Shown here: one piece after another, positions 47,804 to 59,753 of the stretch
Position numbering within the stretch: position 1 is the stretch's first letter
Layout: each line of letters starts with the position of its first letter
Source of the DNA: Pyrenochaeta sp. MPI-SDFR-AT-0127
Taxonomy: Eukaryota > Ascomycota > Dothideomycetes > Pleosporales > Cucurbitariaceae
Assembly (NCBI GenBank): GCA_020747015.1
Contig: JAGTJM010000004.1
Location: 124,001 to 188,000 of the forward strand
DNA length: 64,000 nt
Direction: 5' to 3'
Translations under genes and position numbers: made by a program
Notes under the pieces: generated by a model
The model's database searches: none
Seen by the model: the letters and a program-made list of their open reading frames with translations, nothing else
Told to the model about the DNA's origin: nothing

Positions 47804-49137
47804 ATGCGTTTTCATGAGAAGAATCCTTACAAGTACGGAAACGACGATGCGAGACCACCGCAAGTTATCGGTCTGCGCGACCGCATTGCGCACTTCACAT
47901 GGTAAGTTGCGTTCCAGCACGAATACGGATGGTGGATTAACGAGCGAAACATGCCTTGGTTTGCGGCAACGATGTCCACAGGAGCCCTTGCGGTTGTCCT
48001 AGGCAATACTCCGAACAAGTTTACTGGGCTCCAGACCATTGGAGAGATCCTTTTCGTCTTCGACATTGTCCTATTCCTCGTATTCAACGGTTTGATGGTT
48101 ACGCGATTCGTCCTTGTTCCGCGGAAACTTCTAGCGTCACTCCACCATCCAGTTGAGGGTCTGTTCCATGGCACGTACTGGGTTTCGGTTGCTCTTATCC
48201 TGAACTGCGCGTATATCTACGGCAACGACAAGACCGGGCCTTGGCTCACCAAAGCACTTGAGATTTGCTTCTGGGTCTACTGTGCAGTTGCATTCATCGT
48301 TGGTATCGTCCAGTACTCCATGTTCTTCAGGCTTGAGCGCCTCAGCGTTACGGATGCAGTTCCTGCGTGGATATTCCCCATCTATCCACTTTTGGTAGTG
48401 GGCACGTTCGCAGGCACGATACTGCCTGGCCAGCCTGACGGACCCAGCTGGAAGATATTTGTGGGGGGTGTGCTCCTACAGGGCCTTGCATGGGTGGTCT
48501 CCTTTCTCATGTACGGAATTTACACGCAGCGACTGATGACGAGCGCTTTGCCTTCGGCGAATGTCAGACCTGGCATGTATGTATCAGTAGGGCCAGCGGG
48601 TAAGATTCTTATTTAACGGCATGCTATTCATGTTTCCTGACGCTTCCAGGATACACGGCGGCAGGAATCATCTCTCTAGCAAACCAAGCGCCGACCCTCA
48701 TCTCACCGGACTACTGGACATCAATCTCGGTCCCTGATGGCGAAATTGTGCGCATCTTCGGCATCATGTCTGGTCTCTTCATCATCCTGTTTGCTTACTG
48801 GTTTTTTTTCATCACAACAATCGCCGTCCTTGCCGGCGTCCGCAAGATGTCGTTCTCGCTCAACTGGTGGGCTTTCGTCTTCCCAAATGCTGGGCTCACG
48901 CTTGCCACAATACAAGCTGCGAAAGTGTTGCATAGCGAGGCCATGAATGGTATGGCAAGCGCTCTAACGATCTTGCTCGTCATCATGTGGTTCATTACTG
49001 CAATCTTCTGTATTCGCGCTGTATATCTTGGAGAGGTAATGTGGCCAGGAAAAGACGAAGATAGGACTATGGAGGGGCTGGCCTGGGGCTGGAGGGGCAA
49101 CAAGAAGAACCCTCATGCACAAAAAGTCGCTGTGTAG
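47804..49137 (+). CDS. TDT-family C4-dicarboxylate/malate transporter (Mae1-like), with aberrant first splice site
   Basis: The proposed exons are 47804-47901 (MRFHEKNPYKYGN...RIAHFTW), 47953-48599 and 48650-49137, giving 410 residues and about ten membrane helices. TDT-family hallmarks are HFTW-PWFAATMSTGALA at the first helix, then EGLFHGTYWVSVAL, PAWIFPIYPLLVVGTFAG and WWAFVFPNAGLTLAT. Fungal relatives import malate or export sulfite; the substrate cannot be settled here. The second intron (48600-48649, GTAAGA...CCAG) is normal. The first has a good GTAAGT donor at 47902, but keeping frame and the expected TW-PWF join requires it to end at 47952 with CAT instead of CAG. No AG nearby keeps frame. 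Either this is a non-canonical junction, a mutated gene, or translation starts at the internal ATG 47951. Confidence 0.8.
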
Positions 49138-51377
49138 TACCCTTCACATGAGCTGGTACACGCTTGGATGCCTGCCTCGGCCCAGACGTTGTGGATTGAG
49201 GTTAGAGTTCGGGAACGCATTGCCTGAATGCTCATATATCGCCCTCTACTTTTAGCCTAACAGCTTACATACCCGAGGAGCACCGTTGTGAACTCCCTGC
49301 ACTTCACACCAATTCACACAAACTGAACATGATTCGAGGCTCGAGAACTCTAATTGGTGTGCAAATGCACTGGCTGTCTCTAATAGTAGGCTTGGAACTA
49401 CCCGTCGCCGCTGGTATCACACTTGAGTGGACAATAAGTTTCGGTCCAACGTTAGACCTAGTCGGCGTTTTATTTACGGCAAAGGAACTAATGGCTTGAT
49501 GACCGTCACGGTAGGAAGATTGCAGACAGACTCGAGACAATCGAATACGGTAAAGGGATGGATAGCAAGTGAGGGGTTTGCTGGGGATACATTTGAAAGG
49601 ATGTAGTGGTGTGTGGGCAGATAGGATTGTTCCACACGAGTGGTTACTCTTCAAATGGTCGTCTGCGGCATGGATCCTAGACTCCAAAGTCGAAGCTTTC
49701 GAGAGAGTTTATAACTTTACCAACGAAGCTTGAGGCTGCCAGACTGACTAGTATGGCGGGAACCAAAGCACGCCGTGCAGAGGAGGTACAGCAACTTGAA
49801 AATGTACATTTCCATCTAAGAGCATGATGCGTAGAAATTCAAAACCTGCCAAAAAAGAAAACTAGTAGCACTGAGGAAGGTGCTGTCATGACAAGACTGT
49901 TAGAGTGCTTCATAGAGGTCAGGCCATGGTCCATGGCTAGTATTGGTCTCCGGGCGACATTGGCAGGCCTTGGACTCTTCCTGCGGGCTTGGTGCCGCTG
50001 CCACACGACCTCGTGTGCAACTTTTGGCGTTCAGCGGAGTGCTTGGTTCCAAGGTATCCCGCCAGGTGTCAAGAGTTGCTATCGGCCCGACTTCGCCCAA
50101 GCCGTGGACTTGGGATCGCATGATAACTCAGCAGATGGCGTCCTCAGGCATTGCTGCTCGTAAACTCTGTTTTCGCAAAGAGTCGAAAGTTGAGTGGTAC
50201 GAAAAGATAGCGTGTGCGCGGTGGTTATCGTGAAGTTACTTTTTGTGTTCAATTCTTGATGCATGCATGCACACCGCGGGTTCAAGTTGCAAGCAGGATT
50301 CCTGGTGCCCTGCCCAACAAAATTGCCATGTTTGGACAAAAGAACCACACAGAAGATTCGGTCGTATTTTCGGGTCTGCTCCCAAGATTTCGCCCAGCAG
50401 TGCCCAGCTGCACCTTGTTGCACAATCCCCACCTTCGTCATCGGGACAGCCAGTACCCCTCACCACCAGAAATTCCCATCACGATCACTCGGCCATACTT
50501 GTCCTACCGCCTCAGAAGCACCGTCTGCAGAAACTTCACGTCGCCCATGACTCACCTCGGTGCCGTGTAAGCTCCGAGCAGACAGCTGACAAGCTGCATC
50601 ACCAATCACTGAACAAAAGTAATCACCATGGGACAACCCTTTGTAAACGCCGAAACCGCCGACTCCAAACCTTCGCTCTCACACCTCGCATTTTTGTTAT
50701 TCAACCTTGCCTCAACACCATGCGTTATCCCTGCCCCAATTAACAGAAACGATAACAATCAATGAATCTAGACTCCGCCGGCAGCACACTACCAGCATCT
50801 TGGCCGGCCTAAACCCCGTCCTGCATGGTCTTCGCTGCTCTTGGCCGCTGGCGGAGAGGAACCTGTGCGGGGCAAGGCGTCACATTGGGCGCATCAGAGC
50901 AGTTATCGCCGCGCCGCTGGTCGGAAGATACGGCACTGGTGGAAGCCTTGCCACGCGTTGAATACCTGGTGGGTCGAATCAGCGGCGCCAACCAGAGGGC
51001 GGAGATAGCGTTTGTGCTACCCCCTGCAGGCCCGTCAGCCCGCTGGCGGACTTTGATTTGCTCCGCCTGCGACCGTGGCCTCTGGGGATGCTTGCCGTGC
51101 TTGTCTTGTCGGGGATAGGGTTTTGGCGCGGCGCTTGGGTGGGCTTAGGTGGAGCTGGGGTTTGGCACCGCGCAGGACATGGCATTCTGCGGACGAGGGC
51201 TGAAGTTTGGAGGCACTATATAGATAGACGTGTTCCCCACTTGAGGAGGACGCCAGAAATCATCGATATCCCAATTCAGACTTCCCACTAAAGTCTTGAC
51301 TATCTTACATCATACTACAATCACAGTACACCAACATCCAATCAAGCTTAACATCAACGCCTCTACCAACAGTCAAT
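49138..51377. other. Gene-poor intergenic region
   Basis: About 2.2 kb has no defensible gene. Several overlapping short frames occur at 50200-50750 but show no family resemblance. The right end contains the putative promoter of the small ORF at 51378. Confidence 0.5.
51217..51223 (+). promoter_or_regulatory. TATA-like element
   Basis: TATATAG occurs about 160 bp upstream of the ATG of the small ORF at 51378, followed by an AC-rich leader typical of expressed fungal genes. It supports, but does not prove, that the ORF is transcribed. Confidence 0.4.
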
Positions 51378-51584
51378 ATGTCTTCACCAGCAACTCAATA
51401 CGTCTACATCCCAAACTTGGTCGGACGCCAGATGCTTCGCATCCCCATTGACGAAGTCGAAGCTGAGGGCCAAATCTCCGTATCCTCCACCACTCAGTCC
51501 ACCCAGTCACCACCTTCGTCGCCGTCGTATGCCCGCGACTCATCGCCATCACCTAGCTTCTCCAGTGTCGAGGAGAGCGAGTGA
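51378..51584 (+). CDS. Small Ser/Pro-rich hypothetical protein, 68 residues
   Basis: An intact ATG-initiated frame has an A-rich leader (GTCAATATGTC) and a TATA-like element upstream. The first 32 residues (TQYVYIPNLVGRQMLRIPID) look ordered. The remainder is almost entirely Ser, Thr and Pro with an acidic end (SSVEESE). There is no signal peptide. I do not recognise a family, and a micro-ORF or the first exon of a longer gene are alternatives; I found no downstream partner exon. Confidence 0.45.
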   Translation: MSSPATQYVYIPNLVGRQMLRIPIDEVEAEGQISVSSTTQSTQSPPSSPSYARDSSPSPSFSSVEESE

Positions 51585-53879
51585 TGAGCTCATCCTTGAA
51601 GTTTGGCACGCAACACGAGAGATGACGAAAGGCAACTGGTGCATTGACAATACAACAATTTGTTGCGCACTCGCCGATTCCACGCCAAGGAAACATGGAG
51701 CCAAAAATCGACCACTGAGGTTGACATCATACGACGAGCCGATGGTACGAGCCATTGCACAAGCCATTGCACAAATCGACCATTGAGTTAAGCCGCAAAA
51801 GCTGCAACTCTCCGACCTGAAACCCTCGAATAAAAAACTCGAGAATGGGCCTTGTCGATGGTGGTGCGGGGCAGGGTTTTTTTTTCTTCGTAAAAGGGGA
51901 GGATCTTTGCTACGAATGGATTCCAAAGGAAGCTTGGTATGACCACGGTCGCGCAATCCGATCAGACAGGAAAGGAAGTGAAGCACGCGTCAGCTTGGCA
52001 GTGTGGGGATGGTGAAACCTGTACAACCGGGATTACCATAATCAATAGTAATAATAATTAATACTTCCAACTCCACCTACTTTTTTGGTGCTGCGATCCT
52101 TGTTCGTGAAGAGGAACGTTGAGGTTTCGTCCTCCGCGCCTAACACAAAGTGTTTTGCGACTTTTTATCCGCCGTCTCACATGATTGTTGAAGAGTCTCC
52201 GTCGAACGACGGGTGGGTAGTCAGTGAGACGTGCTAAAATCCCATGTCTCACGCATTCTGAACTGTTGAGTGGCTCCTGATGTAAAGCATGCACCGGTAG
52301 TCGTCAAAATTTCGTATTCATGGTTTCAGGATTCTTCCTTCAATAACTGCTTGGAGCAGTTATCCCGTCGTTGCAGTACTATATGATCCCATGTTCTTAC
52401 CCATGCTGGCACAACTACCTCACTAGTTCGACTCCCGCTTGTACTCTATATGATGATATTTGGGTGAACGCACGACACCCTGATCGTCTCTTGCTACATG
52501 TTGCTGATCATAATCAATTGAAAAGACGCCTGGCATAGCAAATCATGCTGAAGTATCGATGAGATACTAGAAGTGCTCTTTGCGTATTGATATGAGCTGT
52601 CAGCATGGACCAAGGTCACCCAGATGAGTACTTCACATAGGAGAAGCTTCTACATTTCCGTGAAAGGGCTTGCAAACCTCTCAGTGGTACAACACCGGAT
52701 ACTTATTCAATCCACGACTTGTTAGTGACACCAACCTTTCTATGAGGTCGACGAGAACATTGATTCGCAGCTCTACATGGTTATCAAGCATTCTACAGCA
52801 CTAGGAGTCTACAGCGCAGGCAATGCATAGTTTGTAGGCTTTCTGTGACGAACGGCTAGTCTAATCACTGTCGGAACAGTTGTACATTGTCCTGCTGGAC
52901 TGTGTTCTTGGCTGAGGTGGAAATAGGTATACAAACGCGTTTGTGAATTTTGGTTCATGGCCGCTGAGAGTCGGTTGTTCTTACTACGCTATATAAAGTA
53001 TGACATCAGGTGATGCTGTCGATGTATAAATCAGCTCGCTGTATCTTTTGAACTGGTGTGGTAAATCTAATAGCACATAGACTGCTTTTCCAGAGATGCG
53101 CATTCAGCCTACATGTGTCAAAGCAGTGCATAGTGAGCTTACCAAGATGGTATTAATCTTATCGACGCTCATATCAAGCAAGAGTCGCCAGAGGGGTTGC
53201 TAAGGAGACGCTTTGAAGTCAGAAGCTGCGCTGTGGCATCAAGAAAGTCGGAGATCGCGACCGAGGCTCGGATATCACTGCTGAAAATGTCCCTGGACGA
53301 AAATAGGTCCTCAAGGGGCTCGTATGCACAGTCGGAGGTGAAGAAACGGCGTATTAGACTTCGCGATGCCGACGTGGTCGGTGTCTCGCTTCCCGCCTCT
53401 CACATGTTCAGCTCCGAGCTTGTGGCTGCCCTTGGACTTTCAGCACGCCTTTGTCATGCCTCACCCTGCCACCGAGACGCTGACTTTGCGGCTGCGTGGC
53501 TGGCTTACAAAGGGATGTTGATGCGACTGCTTACCTTTCATTGGGCGATGCTTTTCTCATTACGGCCGTGTCTCCAAGCTGGATTGGACGAGTTGGGACA
53601 AAAAATGCCGACTCAACTTCGCTTCTGCTTCGGCCGAGAAAGCTCGGTGTGAAGACTCTGGTCAACACGACATCGTACGGCCCTATGCTTATTGCGAGTG
53701 TGCGATGCTAAATGAGAGGTTTGTATATTATTTGTAGCTGTGCGCATTTCCATTTCCATTCTTCATCAAACAGAACAATCTCATTTGCGGCCCACTCCGC
53801 TTCACCACACAATACATAATATAGGAACTCCACCTTCTATCAGCACATCAAGAATCTCCTTTTAACATTCTACTCCACA
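51585..53879. other. Gene-poor region with possible coding remnant near 53.3-53.7 kb
   Basis: Mostly AT-rich sequence without genes. At 53287-53711 protein-like segments continue from one frame to another (DADVVGVSLPASHMFSSELV, then FQHAFVMPHPATETL, then DVDATAYLSLGDAFLITAV), which could be a frameshifted gene remnant. The last 100 bases form the AC-rich leader of the Sng1-like gene. Confidence 0.35.
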
Positions 53880-55346
53880 ATGGTTCGTGTGCCAGTCTTC
53901 CACTTCTTCAAACAAAAACCGACGCTCGCCGATGAGAACCGCACACACTTTCGAGACGAGCAATGGAAAGGCATCCGCTCAAAAGTCATCCTCCAAACAA
54001 CAGCTGGCGGCATAGCATTCATACTCTGGTTTCTCGCCTGCCTATCGTATATGTATGGAACCTTGTACCTCTCCCCGGGCAGACACGCAGCAATTCACGT
54101 ACTTGCCGTGGACTACGATGGAGGTGTCATTGGCCAAGCTATGGAGGCAGCATACGGGCAACTCAAAGGACCAGGATTCTTCACGCTGGTCTATCGATCG
54201 CCGGAAGAGTATCCAACAGAAGAAGACATGCACCAGGCAGTTTGGAATGGCGACTATTGGGCGGCCATCTCCGCAAATGAGGGTGCCTCGGAGCGATTGT
54301 CTGCTGCCCTGCAGGGTGGTGAAGCAGCAGCTTCCTACGACCCTCTCGACGCTTTGCACTACACCTGGAACCAGCAGTATTACACCACCTTTGCCAATTC
54401 CATTGTGCTCGGCCACCTCAACCAGCTCGTGGGCGCCACACGCCTCGCCTACAATAAGATCAACGGCACACAAGCATCTCGATCGCTCAACGAAACCGAC
54501 CCCGCAGCAGTACAAGCGTTTCTGAATCCCATCCAAGCTGCCGCAGTCAATATCAAGGCTGCGCAATTCGGAACCGTGATCCTCCTCAACACAGTTTCCA
54601 TGGCCATGCCCATCCTGCAGCAATTCTTCTTTCTGCTCGTCCTCAACGGTGTCCTGGGCGCGCACCAACTCTACCTCAAGATGACGGTGCGGTCGAGCCT
54701 CCTATTCCGTCGGATAGCAGGTGTCTGTTTTACGCTCGGGGCTGCATTGTGCCAGACGGGATACTACTGGGCGTTTCGGGAGAATTGGAATGTGAACGGT
54801 GTACAATTTGTGCTGACATGGATGACCTTTTGGTTATTGATGCACGTCCATCTCCTGATTCTGGACAGCATATCGACGCTGGCACCGCTCCCAGTGATGC
54901 CTTTTGTAGTACTTTTATGGGTACTACTCAACATTGCCAGCACACTCAGCCCGCTTGAGCTACAGGCTGGGTTCTATCACTGGATGGTTGCGCTCCCGAG
55001 CCACGAAGCATATTCCGTCTTGATGACCATTTGGTCCGGCGGCGCGCACAATCGTCTGTACCGCGCCCTACCTATCCTATTTTCTTGGTGGCTTGTAGCA
55101 AACATCACCACGTCGCTCACGCACATCCGCGCCTGCCACCTAGCATACAAGCTCGACCAAGAACAAGCCATCGCCGCAAAGGATGTAGAAGCTGGCCTGT
55201 CGCCTGCACAGGACGCAGAAGAAATTGTGCCTGTGCAGAACAGCATGACACGAACGACCACGGTGATGGAGAGGCAAAGAACCGTTGAAGAAGTTGCGCT
55301 CGAGAGGAGACAAGTATACGGACCGTCGATTCCGCCATTTGCATAA
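53880..55346 (+). CDS. Sng1-like multi-span membrane protein (DUF3533 family)
   Basis: This single-exon gene encodes 488 residues with an ATG in good context (CACAATGG). The layout matches the fungal SNG1/DUF3533 family (nitrosoguanidine-resistance protein), which relates to ABC-2-type permease-like folds. It has one N-terminal membrane helix (about residues 42-65), a large extracytosolic loop of about 170 residues with N-glycosylation sequons (NGT, NET), then a cluster of five or so helices (about 235-415), for example VILLNTVSMAMPILQQFFFLL (split: VILLNTVSMAMP, ILQQFFFLL) and VMPFVVLLWVLLNIA. The C-terminal 70 residues are cytosolic and charged. In yeast, Sng1 affects resistance to a mutagen and plasma-membrane phospholipid asymmetry. 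The activity of this homologue is unknown. No introns are needed. Confidence 0.88.
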   Translation: MVRVPVFHFFKQKPTLADENRTHFRDEQWKGIRSKVILQTTAGGIAFILWFLACLSYMYGTLYLSPGRHAAIHVLAVDYDGGVIGQAMEAAYGQLKGPGFFTLVYRSPEEYPTEEDMHQAVWNGDYWAAISANEGASERLSAALQGGEAAASYDPLDALHYTWNQQYYTTFANSIVLGHLNQLVGATRLAYNKINGTQASRSLNETDPAAVQAFLNPIQAAAVNIKAAQFGTVILLNTVSMAMPILQQFFFLLVLNGVLGAHQLYLKMTVRSSLLFRRIAGVCFTLGAALCQTGYYWAFRENWNVNGVQFVLTWMTFWLLMHVHLLILDSISTLAPLPVMPFVVLLWVLLNIASTLSPLELQAGFYHWMVALPSHEAYSVLMTIWSGGAHNRLYRALPILFSWWLVANITTSLTHIRACHLAYKLDQEQAIAAKDVEAGLSPAQDAEEIVPVQNSMTRTTTVMERQRTVEEVALERRQVYGPSIPPFA

Positions 55347-55492
55347 AGTCACAGAATATCTTACTACTTTAGCTCGATTTACGACAGCGTTTGAACCTTA
55401 TTTTTTATTATTAATGCATACATGATACCACGATAGAGCGAGCGTGCATCCATTGTACTTTCAGGTACACTTTAGAATAGTAATAATCATAA

Positions 55493-55517
55493 TACCATAC
55501 CATACCATACCGTACCA
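55493..55517 (+). repeat. ACCAT pentanucleotide repeat
   Basis: About five tandem units of ACCAT, with one variant, lie downstream of the Sng1-like gene. Confidence 0.75.
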
Positions 55518-55642
55518 TCTACGATGCCGTCCCAAATCTCGCGCTAATTATTGTAAACTTTTTTGAACTCCAATTCCCACTACTTAAGCGAACCCCGAGT
55601 ATAAAGGCGTTCCAGCCGCCCCCCGAAACAAAGTCCGATCCT

Positions 55643-55645
<3 letters not shown>

Positions 55646-55684
<39 letters not shown>
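55646..55684 (+). repeat. TG dinucleotide microsatellite
   Basis: A 39-nt uninterrupted GT/TG tract. Such tracts can form Z-DNA and are length-polymorphic. It is useful as a strain marker. Confidence 0.95.
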
Positions 55685-55686
<2 letters not shown>

Positions 55687-56327
55687 ACGAACGAAGGATT
55701 TGCCGTCTTCTTCAAACACAGCCCCTTTGCAATTTCCTTTGCCGCAAGCTGCCGAACGGCGGGAGCGGAAGGAATGCGGTTCCTATTGGGAGCCTTAAAG
55801 CTTGATTTGAACGTAGATAGATTTCTATAGTTTAGATCACTATGTGGGATGCAAAGAGTTTGTAGTGGAATCTGATGTGTTGCGCTGTATTTTGTTTATT
55901 GTGAAGAATTGTGACTCGTGTGGGGGAAACGAGTGATTTTTTTTCTTTGACTGGTAAAAATTAGATAGAAATGTGTTGTATTTCTTCGAGTCTACAATCT
56001 AATATGTCCCCCAAGAGGTGTGTACAATAAACGCAGAAAAGCGTAAATATATACCCTGTAAAGGTGATCCGTTTCCCACCAAAGAGCCCAAAGAAAATGT
56101 CGTTTCGTAAGTATAGTCCTTTCTGCCCCAATATCCCACGGGGCTGATAAAGCATATATAGCAAACCCCGAGATAGGGGTAGTCTGAATGTACTCATGTT
56201 GAAATCCAAGCAACTTTGAAAACGCCGTCATGATGCATATGCGTCCCGGCCCATGCAAAACAAAAGGAAACTTATCAACAGTCTTTGTTCTTCTCAACTG
56301 CCATTACAGCAGCGTAATAAGCTGCTC

Positions 56328-58113
56328 TCATCCCCTGACTACCATAGCCAGGGCGACTATTATCGCCACCAAGGCGGTGTGGATTGCAGTATTTCGGCCT
56401 GGGAGTGAGGACGAAGCGGCACTGCTCTTCTTTGACTGTGTAGGGTCTGGTTTAAGCACTAGGTTCACGCCTAGTTGCCAGCCAATGTTGGCAACGATAG
56501 CCTGGCTATCTCTTACAGGGACTTGAATCTTGCCCGAGGCATCCGCGGTTACAACGTTGACGGTGCCATCGATTACGTGAGCTTCGCCGGTAACATCGTC
56601 GTAACTCAAGCCGTTCCAGGTAAGGCCCCTCTCCGAATCAGCACCGTCCGCTGTCAGGTAGGAGAGGAAAACATCCTTGTTTGCGTTGGCGGAGCCCAGG
56701 TTGAGATTGAAGGTGAAGCTGCCCTTGTCATTGGAGGAATTCGCCAGTTTAGAGTTGATCATGACAACGGCCTGGAGGACGTCCTTTGCGTAGGCGGTGT
56801 AGGCGCGGATGCGGCCGTCATAAGAAGCGCCGACGTTGCTCGTCTTGAGGGTGGAAATCTGTGTAGTGCCGTTGCCATTGCCGATGATCTGTGCAACGGC
56901 GGCGTGGGCGTAGTATTGTGGGCGGACAAAGGTTGTGTCGCTGCCGTACATAGGAATGGGTTGCCAGGCACTGGCGTTGGAGTTGTCGGTCATGTGCATC
57001 TGGACACTGGAGATGCCGATTGATGCTGCGTAAAGGAAAAAGTTGAGCGTCCAGAGCGAGGCACCCATGGTGTCGCTGACGCCAGGCATGCCAATGGGGC
57101 CAACGGAGCTCATCTCTCGTAGAACGTAGGGAAGGCCGGTGTTCAGCGCGATCTTGACCTGCTTCTCCCAGTAGGCGAACTGAGTGTTTGTGGCATCGAG
57201 GTCCATGAGGTCGTCGAGTGTGAGTGGTGTTTTTGTGACACCAATGACTGTGTTTGGTTAGATATGACATGAGGTTTGTGAGAGTGGGCAACGTACAATA
57301 AAAGTAATCGTGCTGATTCCAGACCGTCATGTAGTGATCGCCATTTCTTCCAACCATGATGCCGTCGTCGACGAGCTGTGAAATTTCAAACGTGGTTCCT
57401 ATCGTCGAAGCGGTCGCCGGGGGTTCGAAGAAGGCAGCCGGAAGGCCAGCAGGTTTCAAGACGCGCTCGGCTACTACTTCGCAGCGGTCGAGGAACTGGT
57501 TTGTGTATACCTGGCCGTTCCAAGGAGCGGTACGGAACGAGTTCTGCAGCCATAGATCCGGTTCGTTGCCAACTTCGAACGAGTACAGCTTGACATTCTT
57601 CATACCAGAGACGGCACCTTGGGCCAGGTTCACGATGTGGTCCTCCCAGTCGTCATCCATGTACGCCATGTTGAGCCCAAAGGTGACGGGCGTATCCTTT
57701 GGGAATCTGTCCAGGGCCTCAAAGTAGCCCGGCCCTATTATCATGGAATCCGCTGCGATTGCACCTTGGGCCTGGGAATTTTTGTTCGGGGTCCATCTCA
57801 GCTGTGGGTTGCTCTGGTTGAAGACCATGTAGTCCTGTGTGTTTCCTCCGAGGCGAATGTGTGGTGGTGCGCCCGAGTAGTCTGCCAAGTTCTGCAGGAG
57901 CTTGACGGAAAAAGTATTGGGAGTATCGCCGCCCGTGAAGGAGAAGAGATTCGAGGGCTCGATGCCAAAGCCGGCATAGGACGGATCGAGGTAGTCGGAG
58001 GCGCCATCTGGGGCATTACTGCTCAGCGAGAGGGAGAGGGAGTTTTGGGCGAGGGCGCGCGATGCAAGCATGGCCAGGGTGGTCGTGGTGGTACATATTG
58101 AGCGAGTGAACAT
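56328..58113 (-). CDS. GH79 beta-glucuronidase-like enzyme with probable GPI anchor
   Basis: Two exons, 58113-57297 and 57247-56328, with a 49-nt intron (GTACGT...CACAG) give 578 residues. The start is the ATG giving MFTRSICTTTTTLAMLASRALA, a clear signal peptide; upstream in-frame codons lack an ATG. Family features of fungal GH79 are IRLGGNTQDY (about 86-95), the acid/base motif FEVGNEPDLW with Glu 184, and the candidate nucleophile in YVLREMSSVG (Glu 317). A C-terminal beta-domain follows. The protein ends in a Ser-rich stretch and a hydrophobic tail (ALVAIIVALAMVV), which suggests GPI anchoring to the membrane or wall. GH79 enzymes release glucuronic acid or 4-O-methyl-glucuronic acid from polysaccharides such as arabinogalactan. 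Specificity here is unknown. A TATATA lies about 110 bp upstream. Confidence 0.93.
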
Positions 58114-59753
58114 GGCAGCTGCAGGCTCACGGATGCGCGAGCAACAGACAGCCAAGACGCAACAGAGAGGGAAAACAAGGGGAGGGGGGAAAAGAGACGA
58201 AAAGGCACAAAGCGAGAGTGGGATATATGGTCAGGGATAAAAGGAGGAGGCGGACGGGCAGGCAGGAGGAGGAGGATGATGATGAGCAGGATGTGGTCGA
58301 TGGAGCCAGGTCCGGCTCGGCAGGGCTTCTCTCAGTCTCCATCTAAAAGAGGCAGTCAACAAATGGCACACCATGCGTCACTTTTTTTCCATTTGGCGCG
58401 GGCGCCACGCCGGTCAAAGCGTGTTTTTTTGGTGGACGGGCGGCGGGAGGATGCAACACGACCCATGGCAGCCGAGTGCCTTCACGGACGGATCTCGCGG
58501 ATCAATGGGCCCGTCATGACATCACCCGCGTCTCAATGCCTCGTCCCAGACGTCGATTGACTCGCTGCGGCCAGAAAACACTGCCTGCTCTCACACACTT
58601 GTGGGCTCTCGCGCTGCGTGCAGCCCGGATACGCGTCAGCTTCCGGTTCCTGCTTGTGGGTTCATCGTGGCGCCCTGCATCTGCACGCTGCACAAAGTGC
58701 GACCAATCTAATGAACTACTTTTAGCCATGCAGATCGAGCAATTGGGCCCAAAGCTTGTTCCGCTGCTGTTTTGCATCAAACCTGCCCGTCATCGACAGC
58801 TCTTTGTTTCGAGCTGCAATTCGTCTTGCCATGCCCTTTGCATCCGCGGCTCAATTTCACGGCGTCGCGCAGTCGTCCCCCTTCAGCTCGCGCTGCTCCA
58901 GCTAAGCGCCCAGCTGGCTCGTCCCACCACCTGTACACGTCCGAGCTCCCTCATCAGCCTCAATTTGTGGAGCCCGTCTCGCCGTTTCGCAATTGGTCCG
59001 ATAACAAGACCGAATAAAACGCTTAGCTATATTGCCCAGCCTTTCATCGGCTCCCCCACCCCCCCAGCTCCAAACAGCCTCCTCCCGCTTGGGCAGCCAC
59101 CTGATTTCCCACTCACCTCCGCAAAACTCTAACAAAATACTTTCTTTCTTCACCTCCAGCCACTGACCAGCCTCGACAGCCGCTTGCTCCTTTGCTATCC
59201 ACTTTCCAACCCTTCCTGCCATGCCCAGCCTTTTTCTGGCCTCCCGGCAACTCGCTTCGCTGCACAACCTTGCACGTTCGCCCGAACGTCATGCAGGCTA
59301 AGGATTGCGCCCAGGCAAACAGGAAATTCCCCCTTCAACAAGACAAAACATGTCGGCACATCGCCTTGTATTGTTCCTAGATCGACCCAGCTGGGTCTCG
59401 CCTTGTCCTGTGCGTCCGTCTGTTTGATATTAATCGCCATGATACCGCCGGATCGGCCTGACACCCCCTTTTCGTCTTTGTTTGGTCACAAACTGCAAAC
59501 ATATCTTGATCTGAGTGCTCCTCACAGACCAGACGCAGCAGCACATACTCGCACGATTGATGATGATAAACCTCGTATTTAGATAAGGCAATGTAATCGC
59601 TGATGCACAGCAAAATCAATATTGTTAGTCAGCGCTGCTGATGCGGGCTACGAGACAATCGGTATGGTCCGCCGCAGTAGCTTCCGCTCAAGGACATCAG
59701 AATGTAGTAAGAAAGATCATGACGTAACATGCTAGAGACAACAACCGTCAAAG
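58114..59753. other. Intergenic between GH79 and the vWA-like gene
   Basis: Both flanking genes are on the minus strand. The first 300 bases contain the GH79 promoter, with a TATA-like ATATAT near 58223-58229 (minus strand) and purine-rich runs. An open plus-strand frame (58476-59132) is present, but its composition is not protein-like. Confidence 0.5.

Larger units (their letters stand above)
55347..56327. other. Convergent 3' intergenic region with simple repeats
   Basis: It holds the 3' UTRs of the Sng1-like gene and the GH79 gene, an ACCAT pentanucleotide repeat (55493-55517) and a long TG tract (55646-55684). No gene was recognised. Confidence 0.5.

Noticed and set aside
50200..50750. 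Several overlapping plus-strand short frames
   Set aside because: Three frames are open in the same stretch, which reflects base composition. None gives a coherent protein.
58476..59132. A 218-residue plus-strand frame upstream of GH79
   Set aside because: The composition is irregular, it overlaps promoter-like sequence, and it has no family resemblance or splice context.
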